A DNA stretch of 64,000 nucleotides, taken from contig BSBK01006741.1 in assembly GCA_027943335.1 (NCBI GenBank), forward strand, positions 248,001 to 312,000. The letters run 5' to 3'. The stretch comes from Chamaecyparis obtusa (Eukaryota > Streptophyta > Pinopsida > Cupressales > Cupressaceae). Of this stretch, positions 1 through 13,155 are shown in pieces (positions within the stretch are counted from its first letter, which is position 1; the number at the start of each line of letters is the position of its first letter). Position numbers and translations under genes: made by a program. Below the pieces are notes generated by a model. It was not told where the DNA came from and did no database searches. It was given only the letters and a program-made list of their open reading frames with translations.

Positions 1-1736
1 CAAAAATAGCTTCAATTAAACCTCCACATTTAGAAACTTTTACCTACCTTTTTAAATGTGCATCATATTTCTTGACCATTGTGTTAGCATGATGCAATGA
101 TAGGGATGAGAAGATCAAATCCCTCTCTTGAAAGAATGATAAGAATCACTTTCAATGTTCTCAGTGATTTGATCGCAATTGCGTTGGGAGATTAGTGAAG
201 ATTCATGTGTAAAAAAAGTAGGTCTTTGCTTGTTCATTGGGAAAGAGAATAAAAATTTGAAATTCACTTTTTTTTGTTGATTTTCTCAATATCTAAAAAC
301 TAAACTTTTTTTAAGTGATTTTCTAACAATCTAATTCCTATTCTACCAATTGTTTTCTAACCATGAATTTTAATAAAACCTAAAATATTTAAGAGTAACA
401 ATATATTTAAAGAAAATAACTGAAATAAACTCCTACCAATATCAATCACAAATAACTTTAACTTGCATAAGAAATAAGGAATCTAATTTTTTGAACTTTA
501 AAATAGCATGAATTAGAATTGTACAACTCAAGCTACCCAAGTGTGATCATTTGAGGAGATTAAAGTTAAGATTTTCAAAATTCATCAAATTACACAGCCA
601 TACCCACTCATGCACACATGTGAGACAAATCCATCTTTTAGCACATAATAAACTTGATTAGATCCATCAATTCATCACCACTAGAAAATTGATCACAACT
701 AACATCAACTAAATGAAGGCAAAGAAAATTCACAAAAGAACAAACATTGTCTCTTGAATTCAAAAATAAATTTCAAATTCACAAAATTAGCAGAGATTTC
801 ACACCAAGATTGTAACACCAAATGTATTTTTCTATTACAAAAATATTAACCCTTATTAATATTAAAAAATAGGTTTTTCTAATTTTTACAACTTTGAAAT
901 TGACAAACCCATAAGTAGGGTTTTTGGACATTATTTCTAGGAAAAATAAATTTAAAACTAAATAATAACAACTAAAATATAATCTTAAATTATTGTCTTA
1001 CATGATGACTTTGAGTTTTTAATGTTTACAACTCCAAAATAGGCCATTTTGACCCAAGAGTGCACCCTAGAATTTTGGGAGAACTCAAGTTCATCTACAG
1101 TAAATACTTGGATGCCCAAATCTATTTTTTTACCCAAAAGAATGAGTTATACCATAAGAAAACTACCTCTCTTTGTGTTCTTGACCCCATGGATAACTTA
1201 AGGCATCCAAAATAGCATCTTGATGAAGATTTGACCTTCAAAAAATTATCACTTCTAGGAAAAACATGGTTGCATTTTATTTCCAGGGATGTGTACAAAA
1301 TAAAGATAAATGATGCAATATGTCAAAATTCTAAGAATGCGGCAATATATTGGGGAAGTTTTGGCAAAAAATATTAATAGGTGTATTCACATTGCTAAAT
1401 GGGGGGAGCTTCATATATTCCAGCCAAGGTTGCTAATTTTTCCAGAAAACACAAAGTTGTTTCCCCACTTGTTGGAATTGTTGCATCTCATCTTTAATCT
1501 CCATCAATCCCCTTTTTCATTTTGCATCTAGTCAACATATTCTTTGGTATTGATTCTTAGAAGATTTATTTTAAAATTTTAAATAATGTTATTTATACTA
1601 TAGGTCCTTTCCCTATCTTCAACCTAATATAATTGACATGCTAGAGATTCTATGAATTCTTCAATACACTACACCAATGGATGAATGCATATCTTTTATT
1701 CTCAACAAACTCCTCCCTATTATTATAATCTTTTGT
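1..1736. other. AT-rich stretch without a supportable gene
   Basis: No reading frame here has a recognisable domain, and the longest open stretch (73 codons at 1310-1531) looks random. The sequence is AT-rich with many short A and T runs. I see no RNA gene or terminal repeats. It is probably old, unrecognisable repeat DNA. Confidence 0.6.
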
Positions 1737-4050
1737 TTATGATTTGATAGGCCTCATCCATGTAGCATGCTTATCTACTTCTCCCTCTTCAAAAGTAGTT
1801 GACTCTACTAGCTTATTCACTCCAATCTTCTTCATTACTCTCAAAATAGAGAGGAACTCACACCACATTGTTGTATTACCCTCAATACTAGTGCCTTTCC
1901 TATTATATATCATATAATTTATGGTGGTTATCTCCTTAAGCATAATGTGAAAGTACATCAAAACTTGCCTTATGATTTCCACATTAAGCTCCTCCACTTA
2001 TTGTTTCCATTCCTCATAGGCTTTGAAAAAAGGAACTAACTTTGAAGGCATAACCCATGCCTCTAGTTCTACTTATAATGAGGCCTTTGGGTTTGTAGGG
2101 TCTATTGGACCTACCAGTTGAGCTATGTAATCTTTCAAAATTTATTCTCGGGAGTTAAGTCCCTTGTTTCCATCTCATCATCATGCATATGTTTGAATAA
2201 TGACGTAACCCCTAGTGCCACCAATGTCTTCCCTCCATCATGGGTAGGGACCCCAAGATCAACTTCTTCCATCAAAAAATAATTGGGAGTGATGTCCTCC
2301 ATTTCCTTATTTGGAGGAGGAATGATCACTTATTATTTTCAATGTCCCCTAGTATCCTCAATGACATACGAGATTCTATGTGCTTTCCTTTGATTGGACT
2401 CCCCTACATGAAATACTCTACCAATACTAGAAAAATCATGGGCTTATATCTCTTGATATTTCCTCTTTCTTGGTTCGATGGACTTAGAAAACCAAGTTGA
2501 TTTAGTGTTGGCTAAAAGAGGGTGATATGTCTCAAGATGAAAAATAACACTTTCTCCATCCTAATTTTCTTATTGATAACATGAGGATTTCCCTTGGGAA
2601 GGAGAAGTAATCATGTGATCTAAATGAAAAGGGAACCATGCTCTTCATCTTGTCCTTCCAATTTATTTGTGGACTACTCTATAGGTTTCTCTTCATGAAT
2701 TTCTTTATGTACATCATCCCCACCTAAGCTAAGATCTTGTTGCATTTCTTCTTCTCCTACCTCCTCATTTATGCCCTATCCTTCTTCTACATTTGGAGGA
2801 ACCTATGTTGTATTAGGAACATCATGAGATTGACCATATCCATCTCTAACTAGACCACCAACCATTTCGTACAAAGATACATATGTTACATCAAGCCCAA
2901 TGGTGGATCCTATGATGATTCCTTGAAACCCAAAATATTCTCAAAATCAAAGATGTGAAACTCATCTGGTTCCAGAGGGTCTTTAACCCATATCACTTGT
3001 TCTTATATAGAATCAAATTTAACATTTTGTATTTCAAGGGTAGCACTATGATTTGTACTAGTTTGAGGGGATTCTGAGGTTTTCCAAAGAAGGCTCTCCC
3101 AAGTTAAGCCTTTGGGAAGTAGCAATAGATGACCTCATTCTTTGGACCAATTGAGGGGAAACATCCACTTAGATCTCTTCCTCTTCTTCTAAATCATCCA
3201 TGAATGGGGTCATTGGAGAAGGATTCTTCTTCAATCACTTGTATGTTCTACATGAGGGAACTAGAGGAGGTTCTGTCTTAAGATTCTTGACCTTGATTTT
3301 AAAGGGTTTGACCTTAGGTCTAGAGAAAGAGGGAACATCCTTATTACAAGTAGTAGCAGGTGAAGTAATATAAAATGGATTTTCTACTAAAGGAAAATGA
3401 TCAATGGTGGATGATGGAGCTATTGGGATTGTAGGAAATGTGGGGATAGTAGAGGTTTCTCCTTTCTTTTTATCTTTGGCCTTCTATTTTTTTAATACTC
3501 GAGGGGGATATTGTTTAGTCATTTCCCTCATGTGCCCTGTGACTTCTTAAGGAAAAGAATTGGATGAGTTCTTCTTGAAGATGGGTATATAAATATTCTT
3601 CCCCTTTCTTGTATTCACCTTCAAGGGCTTATCCACCTTGGTTGTGATTTCGATCACATCTAGTTTAAAAGGTTTCTATAACCAATCCTTTGTACATTGA
3701 ATCACATGCTTGGCTTGATCATCTATATCATCAGAATCATTAGCTCTTATCATCACGTTCAAAATTAGCCTATCAAAATCTTGTTTATATTATACAAGGG
3801 AAATAATACATCATCAAAATATAACTCTCATTTATTTCATGAGATATATAATTTGAGGGCATCATGAGATAAGTCCAAGCTCATTCTACAATAATACATA
3901 ATTCTGACTTCATAATCATCAACACAATTTACATTGTGGTCGTCATAGTGAGTCTCATGCTTGAAATAGGCTCCTCATTACCAAATTTAATAGACCTATG
4001 GGATCAAAATCCCCCCCCCCCCCATAAAATATCTTGTGGGAACTCATCCC
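1737..4050 (-). pseudogene. Decayed coding sequence of unknown identity
   Basis: Read on the minus strand from about 4050 down to 1737, one can follow a protein-like frame interrupted by many stops and a few frame changes. Fragments such as FKKNSSNSFP, PFYITSPATTC and KVKPFKIKVKNLK (around 3600-3270), then an 86-codon open piece at 1737-1997, have ordinary amino-acid composition rather than the low-complexity look of noise. Ser/Thr/Pro-rich and acidic parts dominate the middle. Several stops are TAG, as in the neighbouring elements. I recognise no domain. It could be the gag or accessory frame of an old retroelement, or a captured host exon. The frame is too broken to be functional. Confidence 0.4.
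4011..4023. repeat. Poly-C tract (13 C)
   Basis: A run of 13 C in AT-rich DNA, about 110 bases before the copia insertion point. Its length is likely unstable. Confidence 0.9.
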
Positions 4051-4127
4051 CCTCAAGATAGAATGAATTTACAACTTTCACATCTTGAGCCAGATGTGCA
4101 CCTATCCATATTGAGAATTGGAAACAT

Positions 4128-4132
4128 GGTTT
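4128..4132. repeat. Target-site duplication of the copia element (left)
   Basis: GGTTT stands directly before the 5' LTR. The same five bases follow the 3' LTR at 19048-19052, which ties the two LTRs into one insertion 14.9 kb long. Confidence 0.9.
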
Positions 4133-5442
4133 TGTTGCAGATTTGCCAGCAAGCCAGTGCTAACTGTATGTTTGTCATTGATGACAACATATGGTAAGTA
4201 GCATGTGTGGAAGACTTATGTAGTAATATTTGAGTATATGTAGCATGGAAATTTTATCAGCATGATATCATGGATGCAGAGGTTAATTGTTAGTATAGAT
4301 AGTTATGTAGTAGCTTGTGTCAATAGTGTTCCTGACAGAGTTACAGGCAATGTTTTGTGAGTGATTGTCCATATAGTTATCATGGAGCCTTGCACATTTG
4401 GATATGTGATGGAGACATGTTAGTTTTTCTCCATTCATGGATGTAGAGTCTGATGTGTAGTAGAAGTGAAGTTATGTAGTCACTATTCACCAGTTGCAGT
4501 TTCATGTGTTTATCCGGAAGAGCTGACAGAGATTATATTGGTATAGGAGTTGTGCCTATCATTTCAGTATGCATGCTTGGATTAGTGATTAGAGAAGATT
4601 TAATAATTTTTGGTTAAGAGCGCATGATGTAATTTAGCTTGAGGAGAAAGTATCAGTTAATTTGGTAGAGCTGACAATGTGTAGCGTGTGTCTACACAAA
4701 TTGATTTGGATAGGTCCCAGTTTGTGTTGCTTGCTTAGTAGAGTTGAGAGAGATGTTATTGGAGAGTGTTATTATTTCTCTAATATGATTTCAAGGTGGT
4801 TCTAATAGGCTAACTTGATTATATCATTTAGAGGAAAGATACTTATAGCCGGTTATTTGTGACTGCTAGAAGTATGGCATGGAGATGAAAGATTGGAGCA
4901 GAGCAGAGAGTGTGAAGTATTGTGTCATCAAGAAGAGGTCTATGTAATAGAGAAGATAGAGTGTTCTATTCATTGGAACTTATCAAGATAATAGGTCTAC
5001 CTTTTAGTTCACCAAGATCTAGATATAGTGTGTATTTGTTATTCAGAAGGTTGTAGCCTTCACCCCTTTGAGCAGTGAGCTCTTAGACAGTGCATCCTCA
5101 CCCCTAATAGGATCAATCATAAAAGATTCCTAATAGGGTCCAACCTTTGACTAGGTCACTATACTTAATGCATTGTAAAGATCAACTCCTAATAGGGTTG
5201 TAAGATCTTCTAACAAGGATCATTATACACTAGTGTAGTTTATTAGTGGGTGTCAATTCCCACCAGGGTTTTTACCAATTTGGGTTTCCCCATAACCAAA
5301 ATATTGGTGTTGTGTTCAAGTGTTCTTTCATTATGTTTATACTTAAAGTTTAAGTATACTTAATTGGATAAAGAATTGAAACTTGTAGATAATTGATTCA
5401 CCCTCCCCCCCTCTCAGTTATCTCTTGGGACTATTCCTAATA
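4133..5442 (+). repeat. 5' LTR of the copia element
   Basis: Direct copy of 17723-19047, starting TGTTGCAG and ending in CTAATA where the 3' copy has CTAACA. The segment about 4190-4210 (GATGACAACATATGG) and the end around 5411-5440 are nearly identical between copies. The C-rich tract near 5401-5411 is short here but has grown to 24 C in the 3' copy. Confidence 0.93.
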
Positions 5443-5444
5443 AT

Positions 5445-5456
5445 TTCTATTAGAGC
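5445..5456 (+). other. Primer-binding site (initiator Met tRNA type)
   Basis: TTCTATTAGAGC lies two bases after the LTR. It matches the common plant sequence TGGTATCAGAGC at 9 of 12 positions. Two of the three differences are consistent with decay. Confidence 0.7.
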
Positions 5457-5499
5457 CAAGTGCCTCAGAGAGAAAGTTTAACAATTTGAGGTTGATCAG

Positions 5500-6543
5500 A
5501 TGGCATTCTTTAGAAAAGACAGTCCTAAATTTGATAAAGATAACTATCCTGATTGGAAGAACAAGATGGTGACACATTTGCAGTGCATTGCTTTTGAAGT
5601 TTTTGAAGTGGCTATCAAAGAAGTTAAGATCCCCTCTCTAGAAGATCTTGCAAAGGAAGATGCTACTAGCAAGAAAAAGGATTTGTTCCATCAGAATGCA
5701 ATAGCCAAAGAAGCCCTTATCAATGCTTTATCTGATAGTGATTTTTTAGAGATAAAGAAAGTAAACATAACCTACAAGATATGGAAGCATCTAGAAGACA
5801 TGTTTGAAGGAGATACACAAGAAAAGAATGCATGCAGAAAGACATGGAAGAAAAGATACAATGCATTAGAGATGCTACCTAAAGAAGAAATCAGAGCTTA
5901 CAACCAAAGGATCAATGAACCAGATCCTAGAATCAGGAACAATGGTGCAGAGATCTCGGAGGAAAACATTATGGATAAGTTGATGACTTCTCTTATAGTA
6001 GAGTATGAAAACAAGATCAACATCCTTGATGAGACCATGTAGCTTACAAAAAATTTCAAGAGAGAGACCTTGATTAGCAAAATTTTAGATTTTGAGATTT
6101 CAAGATTGAAGACAAAGCCTAAAAGTGAGACAGCCTTCAAAGCATCAATCCATGGTAAGAAATCCTTAAACACTTCAGGTAATTTTGATGATGAAGATGA
6201 AGATAAAGAGATAGATGATATTATTGCTATGATTGATAAGAAAGAAATAAAAGGAGAAGGAAAGTATGAAGTTCAGTTACCCTTCAAATGTTTCTCATGT
6301 AATAAGATTGGTCACTTTGCATCTAAGTGTCCTACAAGAGTTAAGAAATTCAGAACTAACTACAAGCCTAAGTATACAAAAGAATGTTACTATGTTGATG
6401 ATGGAATTTCTGATGATGATTCAGTTGAAGATGAAATTGGATTCATTACTATTATTGACAAGATGTTTGATGAGATGGATCATGAAGATGAGAAAAAGGA
6501 ACAAGAGCTAGCATTGATTTCACAAGAAGATATAAGGACAGAT
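5500..6543 (+). pseudogene. copia gag (capsid and nucleocapsid), broken
   Basis: Begins with ATG at 5500 (MAFFRKDSPKFDKDNY), the usual start of copia Gag, followed by the capsid-like UBN2-type region (PDWKNKM, then WKHLEDMFEG). The frame runs to a TAG at 6040 where Gln is expected, then goes on in the same frame to 6543. A CCHC zinc knuckle, CFSCNKIGHFASKC, lies at 6289-6330 and would bind packaged RNA. After it comes a very acidic tail rich in Asp and Glu. The frame continues into protease across a TAG at 6544. In the family this protein forms the virus-like particle in the cytoplasm. Here the two stops make it non-functional. Confidence 0.88.
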
Positions 6544-7772
6544 TAGATTATAGATAGCGGTTGTTCACATCACATGACATGTGATAAAGATAGATTTGTT
6601 CATCTGGACAAATACAAAGGTGGCATGGTTAGATTTGGAGATAACACTCCTAAACCTATCATTGGTAGAGGAGCTATCACATTGGATGGATAGAACAAAG
6701 CTGATGATGTTCTTTATGTAGATGGTTTGTAGCATAACCTTCTTAGTGTTGGACAGTTGCTTGAGAAAGGTTATAGATTGGAGTTCAAAGACAACAAGTG
6801 CATCATTAACAACAAGGATGGTGTAATGATTACTTCAGGTTCAAAGACTAAAGGTAATGTTTTTCAGCTTAATTCAAAAGCAGGTTGTTTTGTTGCTAAA
6901 GTAGATAACAGTTGGCTATGGCATAAAAGACTAAGTCATATCAATTTTGATAACATAGTAAAGATAAGCAATGTAAAGGTAGTAAGAGATCTACCTAGCA
7001 TAGAAAATCCAATTGATACTATTTGTAGGGAACGTGTGATGGGAAAGCATGTGAGGAATTCTTTCAAAAGGAAGCATAATTCAACAAAGAACAAATTGGA
7101 TCTGATTCATACAGACTTGTGTGGACCAACTCAAAAAAGATCATACTATGGTGAAAGGTATTTCATTTTGTTTGTTGATGATTATTCTAGAATGATGTGG
7201 GTTGTGTTATTGAAAGATAAGTCAAAAGCATTTGAGAAGTTCAAAATATTCAAAGCTAAGGTTGAGAATGAATCTGGACTAAAGATAAAGTGTCTAAGAT
7301 TGGATAGAGGAAGAGAATTCACCTCTGACGGATTCTATGAGTACTATGAATAACATGGCATAAAGAGACAATTGAGTGCACCTAGAACCCCTCGATAGAA
7401 TGGGATTGCAGAGAGAAGGAGAGGATCATCCTTGATACAACGCACACCATCATGATAGAAGGAAAATTTTCACATAGCTATTGGAGAGATGTGGTCAATA
7501 CAGCAGTCTATACCATCAATAGAATACAATTGAGGCCTAGCATAGTCAAGACACCTTATGAGCTATGGTTTGGTAATGTTCCCATAGTAAAATACTTCAA
7601 AATCTTTGGAAGAAAGTGCTACATCAAGAGGGATGAAGCAATAGGCAAGTTTGATGCAAGAAGTGATGAAGGTATTTTTCTTGGTTACTCTACTAAAAGA
7701 AAAGCTTATAGATGTTTTAATTTGAGATTGAAGAAGATCATTGAAAGTGCTCATGTTAATATTGATGAATAG
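6544..7772 (+). pseudogene. copia protease and integrase, broken
   Basis: The protease active-site segment IIDSGCSHHMT lies just after the TAG at 6544, and the pre-integrase zinc segment (WLWHKRLSHINFDNI) at about 6913. The integrase core follows. LDLIHTDLCGP holds the first catalytic Asp and CLRLDRGREF the second (Arg replaces the usual Asn after Asp). The Glu-bearing part, near NGIAERR at about 7400, is crossed by a TAG. A frameshift near 7415 moves the rest (SYWRDVVNTAVYTINR, then FLGYSTKRKAYRCF) into another frame up to 7772. Further stops sit at 6691, 6730, 7351 and 7396. Protease cuts the polyprotein and integrase inserts the cDNA into chromosomes. This copy can do neither. Confidence 0.87.
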
Positions 7773-7775
7773 TTT

Positions 7776-9611
7776 ATGGTTCAAGAAAGATATCATGATT
7801 ATGCACCTATGATTGAAGAAGAACCCAGTCCTTCCACTAGTGAAACAATTGTTGAAGAGATGTTTGACAGTATTGATGTATTATTCAATGACCCTAAAAC
7901 AAGTGAAGAAGAAACTCAGAAGGCAGATGAGACAGTATCACCTAAAGTTCCAAAGTTTACATCTAGATATCACTCTAAGGATGGCATCATTGGAGATCAG
8001 AGTGGAAAAGTCACAACAAGATCAAAAGCAAAGAGTTCAGTAGGAAATGAAGTGATATGTTTACTATCTCAGATTGAACCTTTAAGTGTTGAAGATGCAT
8101 GTAATGATTTAGATTGGCATGATTCTATGAAAGAAGAACTAGATTAGATTATTAAGAATGATACTTGGGAACTGGTCCAAAGACCTAGTGATAAGAATGT
8201 GATTGGAACCAAGTGGATATTCAAAAGCAAGATGAATCAAGATGGTACAGTAGTAAGGAATAAAGCAAGGTTAGTATGCAAGGGGTATGTGCAAAGAGAA
8301 GGTATTGATTTTTTAGACACATTTGCACTTGTGAGAAAATAAGAAGCCATTGAGTTATTTCTAGCTTATGCAACATTCAAAAACTTCAAAGTTTATCAGA
8401 TGGGTTTTAATTCAACATTATTGAATGGAGAGTTAAAGGAAGAAGTATACATTGAGTAGCCAAAACAATTCACCTTATCAGCCAGGCCTAATATGGTATG
8501 CAGATTTAAGAAAGCCCTCTATGGACTCAAGAAAACCCCTAGAGCTTGGTATGAGAGACTTGATGGATATCTAACAAAAATTCGATTCAAGAAAGGAGCA
8601 GTAGATTGTAATCTATTTATAAGGGAGACATCTGAAGGTTTACTACTTGTAGCTATATTTTTTGATGACATTATCTTTGGGGGTAATGACAAACTTAGTG
8701 CAGAATTTGCTAAGGAGATGTAGAGTGAGTTTGAGATGAGCATGATTGGACCTATCAAATACTTTTTGGGATTAAATGTGTAGCAGAAAGAGAAAGGTAT
8801 TTTCACTAATCAGTCTAAGTATCTCAAAGAGATATTGAAGAATTTCAAGATGGATGATTGCAAGCCAATGGGTACACCTATGATAATAGGATGCAAGCTT
8901 ACAAAAGAAGATGATTTTCCAGTAGTAGATATAACATTGTACAAGTCTATGATTGGTAAAATCATATATATTACTCAAACTAGACCTGATATTTCTAATG
9001 CAGTTGGCATAGTTGGAAGATTTTCATCAGAGCCTAAACAAAGTCACCTCATGGTAGTAAAGAGAATATTTAGATATCTGTAGGGCACTATAGATTATGG
9101 TTTGTGGTATCCTAATTCGGAGAATGTTGAGCTTCATGTATATACAGATGCAGATTGGGTAGGATGCATGGATGACAGAAAGAGTACATCAGGAGGAGTA
9201 GTATTTCTTAATGATAGACTAGTCACTAGGACAAGCAAGAAGCAGAATTGTATTTCTCAGTCAACATCAGAAGTAGAGTATGTTGCAATAGCCTTGAATT
9301 GTTCTACAATTGTTTGGATCAAACAGATGATAAAGGACTTTGGAATTCAAATTGATTGTCCTATTGTTATTCATTGTGATAACACTAGCACTATCAACAT
9401 GTCAAAGAATCCTATGATGCATGCAAAGACAAAACACATAGAGATTAATTATCACTTCTTAAGAGAGAAAGTTGCAAAGAAAGAAGTCAAGTTGGACTAT
9501 GTGAGTACAAAGGATCAGCTAGCAAATATATTCACAAAGCCTTTACCAAAGGATACTTTTGAGTATCTCAGGGAGAAGCTGGGAGTAATTCCCTTCCTTG
9601 ATTCTCATTAG
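7776..9611 (+). pseudogene. copia reverse transcriptase and RNase H, broken
   Basis: After an acidic linker come the RT segments [14 protein letters not shown] (about 8210), KARLVCKGY, then KKALYGLKKTPRAWYERL (8508-8570) and the catalytic box FFDDIIFGG (8658-8684), where the family usually has YVDD. The thumb and connection include GTPMIIGCKLTKED and IIYITQTRPDIS. RNase H follows: YTDADWVGCMDDRKSTSG (about 9143), then ALNCSTIVWIK, HCDNTSTINMSKNP and KHIEINYHFLREKV, ending at a natural TAG at 9609-9611. Internal stops lie at 8144, 8338, 8456, 8720, 8780 and 9080. All but 8338 are TAG in positions where Gln is expected. The enzyme copies element RNA into DNA and removes the RNA strand. This copy is inactive. 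Confidence 0.9.
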
Positions 9612-9731
9612 AAAAAGTGGAGAGAGCATCACTCTTCAGTGATTGATGGATGGTTGACTACTCTACTTCAGGAGTAGTACCGGAGCTTAAATATTTGGTA
9701 CACTTTTCCATTGATGTCAAAGGGGGATTAG
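9612..9731 (+). other. copia 3' untranslated part, left of the nested insertion
   Basis: About 120 bases between the RNase H stop and the nested insertion. They end in a purine tract, CAAAGGGGGATTAG, that looks like a polypurine tract. Three more such tracts occur on the far side of the insertion (near 17482, 17528 and 17711). Confidence 0.7.
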
Positions 9732-9903
9732 TGTAATGCCCCACCAAGGAACCTAGGAGAACTTAACCTAAACATGCATTTAATTTTGTAGAATAATTTT
9801 TTTTAAAGTAAAATATATTAAAAAAATGAGACTTACCTTTTTAAATTACAAAAATAAATAAATAAATAAATAATTATTTTTAAAAAATATTTGTTTTGGT
9901 ACT
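9732..9903 (+). repeat. Short LTR-like unit
   Basis: Begins TGTAATGCCCCACCAAGG and runs into a primer-binding site at 9904. Its last 100 bases (AAAATATATTAAAAAAATG, then CTTACCTTTTTAAATTACA, then TTTGTTTTGGTAC) match the end of the much longer LTR unit before 12934 and, reversed, after 15620. Its first 90 bases match, reversed, the segment ending at 15109. The exact end is uncertain because no CA stands next to the primer site. Confidence 0.6.
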
Positions 9904-9915
9904 TGGTATCAGAGC
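9904..9915 (+). other. Primer-binding site, exact initiator Met type
   Basis: TGGTATCAGAGC, the undamaged plant initiator-Met tRNA complement, directly after the short LTR unit. Confidence 0.85.
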
Positions 9916-10973
9916 ACCAAGTTCTACACAAGGAACTTTAGGAAGTTGTGTGCCCATTAGATGTCTAAACTGTTAAAACTTGAAACCAAACATAGACATA
10001 TAACTATTTTATATTTGAGAACCATTAAATTGCAACTAAACATTTATGTTTTTACTTCTCATAAATGTCTCTGAGATATCCCTTGCCTAGTGATTGTCAT
10101 AGGTGTTTTGACTATTTATTGTGTGTGGGTACCCTCTCTAATGCACCTAGGGTGAAGAACCTTTGGATGGCATGAAGCGATTACTCCCTTGAGTGTGGCT
10201 ACCACTAGTCACCTTGTTATGTGGATGTTTTATGATTGATAATTTATTTTTGGTTTATTGATGAATTGTTCATGTTGTGTATGGGCTAGCATTGAAATTT
10301 TGAACTTTCTTATGCATGGACTAGTCACCTGAAACTCTTTTCGCTATCTATTTTGTGACACTATTCACACTTGATTTATTGTTGAATTACCGTGGTACTT
10401 TTATGATTTAATGTTGAGCTTGGAAATCCCCCACTTGAGTTTGTCCTTTTTGAACTTTATGGTGGTTACTCTGAATGTTTGATGTTGTTGGCCTTGTTTT
10501 GTGATAAATGTTGTTTCTATCATGTTCATCATGGACCCCTGATAGTATGTATAAGGGAGGACATCACAGAGATGGTACCATGTTTGCTGTGTGAAATTAG
10601 AATCGATGTGTATCCTATATGTTTTCATAAGTGTTGCATTAACTAGATTTTCATGAATTTATCAACTTATTATTTGATGAACATACAAATGTGTGTTTTA
10701 TGCAATTGATTCTAGATTTTTTCTATAATGATGAATGAATAAAGGTTTAGATCTATTTTTTGAATTGTAAATGAATGATTGATCAATGTGATTTCTAGTT
10801 TATTCCTAACTAGTATTATATTTCTCATAATGACTGTATATCATGTTCTTATTTTATGGCTTTTTTTCAGATGTTAGGTTATGTTTTTAGTAAATACTTC
10901 ATTCTTGGGGGATATATATATCCTTATCTGTTTGTAGGCTTCCAGGAGTAAGGCTAATCCTAGGGGGGGTGGA
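9916..10973 (+). other. Internal part of the nested element, no coding potential seen
   Basis: About 1 kb between the primer site and the next LTR start. No frame resembles gag or pol. Its last bases, CTAGGGGGGGTGGA at 10960-10973, are a polypurine tract placed exactly before the TGTAGTACCCC LTR start at 10974. Plus-strand priming could have occurred there. Confidence 0.6.
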
Positions 10974-12749
10974 TGTAGTACCCCGCCCCTAGCCCGATTT
11001 TATAAATATTTTGATTATTTTAAGATGATAGATTATAGGTTAGTAAATCATTGATGTGTATGATTTTACTAACCCCATAGTTGCATGTGTATGGTTGATG
11101 TGTTTGTTTTATATTTCTATTTGACATGCCTGATGTGGTTGAGGGACGAAGTCATAGTTACTTACTTGCGAGATCCACACGATCGATCGATCTCCACCAT
11201 TGTCTATTATATATTTATATATGTATGTACATGCAAGTTTTGTATGTAGGTTTGTAGGTATAGGGCATCATCTTCCCTAAATTGGCAAGAGTGAGCGTGC
11301 CCATAAATATTCATCTCAATGGTAAAGAGGGAAGATAATACACAGACCCAAAACCCTAACCTAAGCCTAATTGTCCTAGGATTGGACAAGCATTAGTTTG
11401 ACTACCCTACGCTAATTCGTCTAGTAGGCATGAATTTGTGGATCCCTTCTCATGAGTTTGTTTGGTTTTATGTTGTTTGGTTCAGTTGATTTATTGCTTA
11501 TGTGGGTGATTTTCTATGTTTATTAATTTAATGATTATAGTTGAAAAGTTAATATTAATCATATTCCTAAGTTGATTTGAATAAATTTAATTAAAGTCAA
11601 ATATTTGATTATATGGATTTAATTGATTATTTAATTGGTAATTAGATTAAATTATGTTTGAGTGTGTTATTAAATAATTAAATATTTAATTACATGGTTT
11701 TAGGATGCTTTAAATATTTAATCTATTTAATATGAATTTAAATTATTAACATGTGCATTATTGAAAAGTGAATTGTTCTCAAAAGTTATCAACTTGTTTT
11801 AAAAGGTCAAAGTTGAGTTGTGCAAAATAAAGTTATTTTAATTTATTAATTAGGATTTACATTCAAATTGAAAATTGGAGTTTGATTAGGAGTTAACTGT
11901 TGAGTCATCTCAAGGGTTTGCATGAAAAGGGGAATTGAATCCCTAATAGGGGGGAATTGCATTCATTTTGGGATTAGACAGGTTTTGGAGGAGAATTTTA
12001 GGAGACCTTGTGTGCTTTGGATTTTGGAGATTTTGGATCATTGTGGTTGCTTGATGTTTTGACTACGTTGTGCACCTGGAATTTTGGTGTTTGCATCATT
12101 CGTGGATTTAGATCTGGAGGTTGGACTCTTACACAGAGGAATCAGGTGTTTATAGGTCTTCCAGGGTTTCCATTTTAGTTGTGTGGATTGGATCTAAGGT
12201 AGGATCTGAAAATCTCCTTCTGTGATTTCTATTTTGTAGTTTGATGGATTTCTATGTCTGAATAAGCTCATGATTATCTCCTTAGATTTGTCTGTGATTT
12301 CCTTGTTTTGGGTATTAGAGAAACCCTTGTATCTGATATTTTAGGTTTTATTAAATTTTAGCATAGTAATGTTATGCTGGCAAAATTTCATTGAAAGATT
12401 GTTTATAGATTTCCTACAAAATGAATTATTAAAGCTGGACTATAGTCTGACTATAGGGTTTGAAAAATAAATTTATCCATTAGAGAGAAAATCAATTGTT
12501 AGAGGAAAAAAAACTCAATTTGGGTAAAAAAGTCAATTCTGGAGAAAATATAAATAGTCTGTGTAAATGTACAATTAAATTTTAAATTAAAATAACAATA
12601 TAAAAATATACTTCTCCTTTTAAATATTTCCATTTTTCAAAATTTACTATATATAAAAAAAATCATGTGAAATGCTATTGAAAGAAAGTTTGTTTGTTTG
12701 TTTTTAAATAAAATATATTAAAAAAAATGCTACTTACCTTTTTAAATTG

Positions 12750-12917
<168 letters not shown>

Positions 12918-12933
12918 TATTTGTTTTGGTAGT

Positions 12934-12945
12934 TGGTACCAGCGC
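12934..12945 (+). other. Primer-binding site variant, left arm
   Basis: TGGTACCAGCGC differs from TGGTATCAGAGC at two positions. The same variant occurs reversed at 15609-15620, so both arms descend from one ancestor. Confidence 0.75.
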
Positions 12946-13155
12946 AGCAGGGTACTTTTTATTTATTAATTTAGTTTTATTTTAATATTAATTTGTTAGT
13001 TAAGTTTAGCTTAATTAAAATTGGAAATTGATTTAGTTTAAATTAAATTTGTTTATTAATTTAAGTATTTTTAAATTTGTTTTATTAACTATGAATTAAA
13101 TTAAAATATTATCTATTTTTTCAAATAGCTACGTATGATACATGTTTATTATTTA

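Noticed and set aside
9612..9731. Search for an envelope-like frame after RNase H, as in some SIRE elements
   Set aside because: Only about 390 bases lie between RNase H and the 3' LTR once the nested block is removed, with no long frame.
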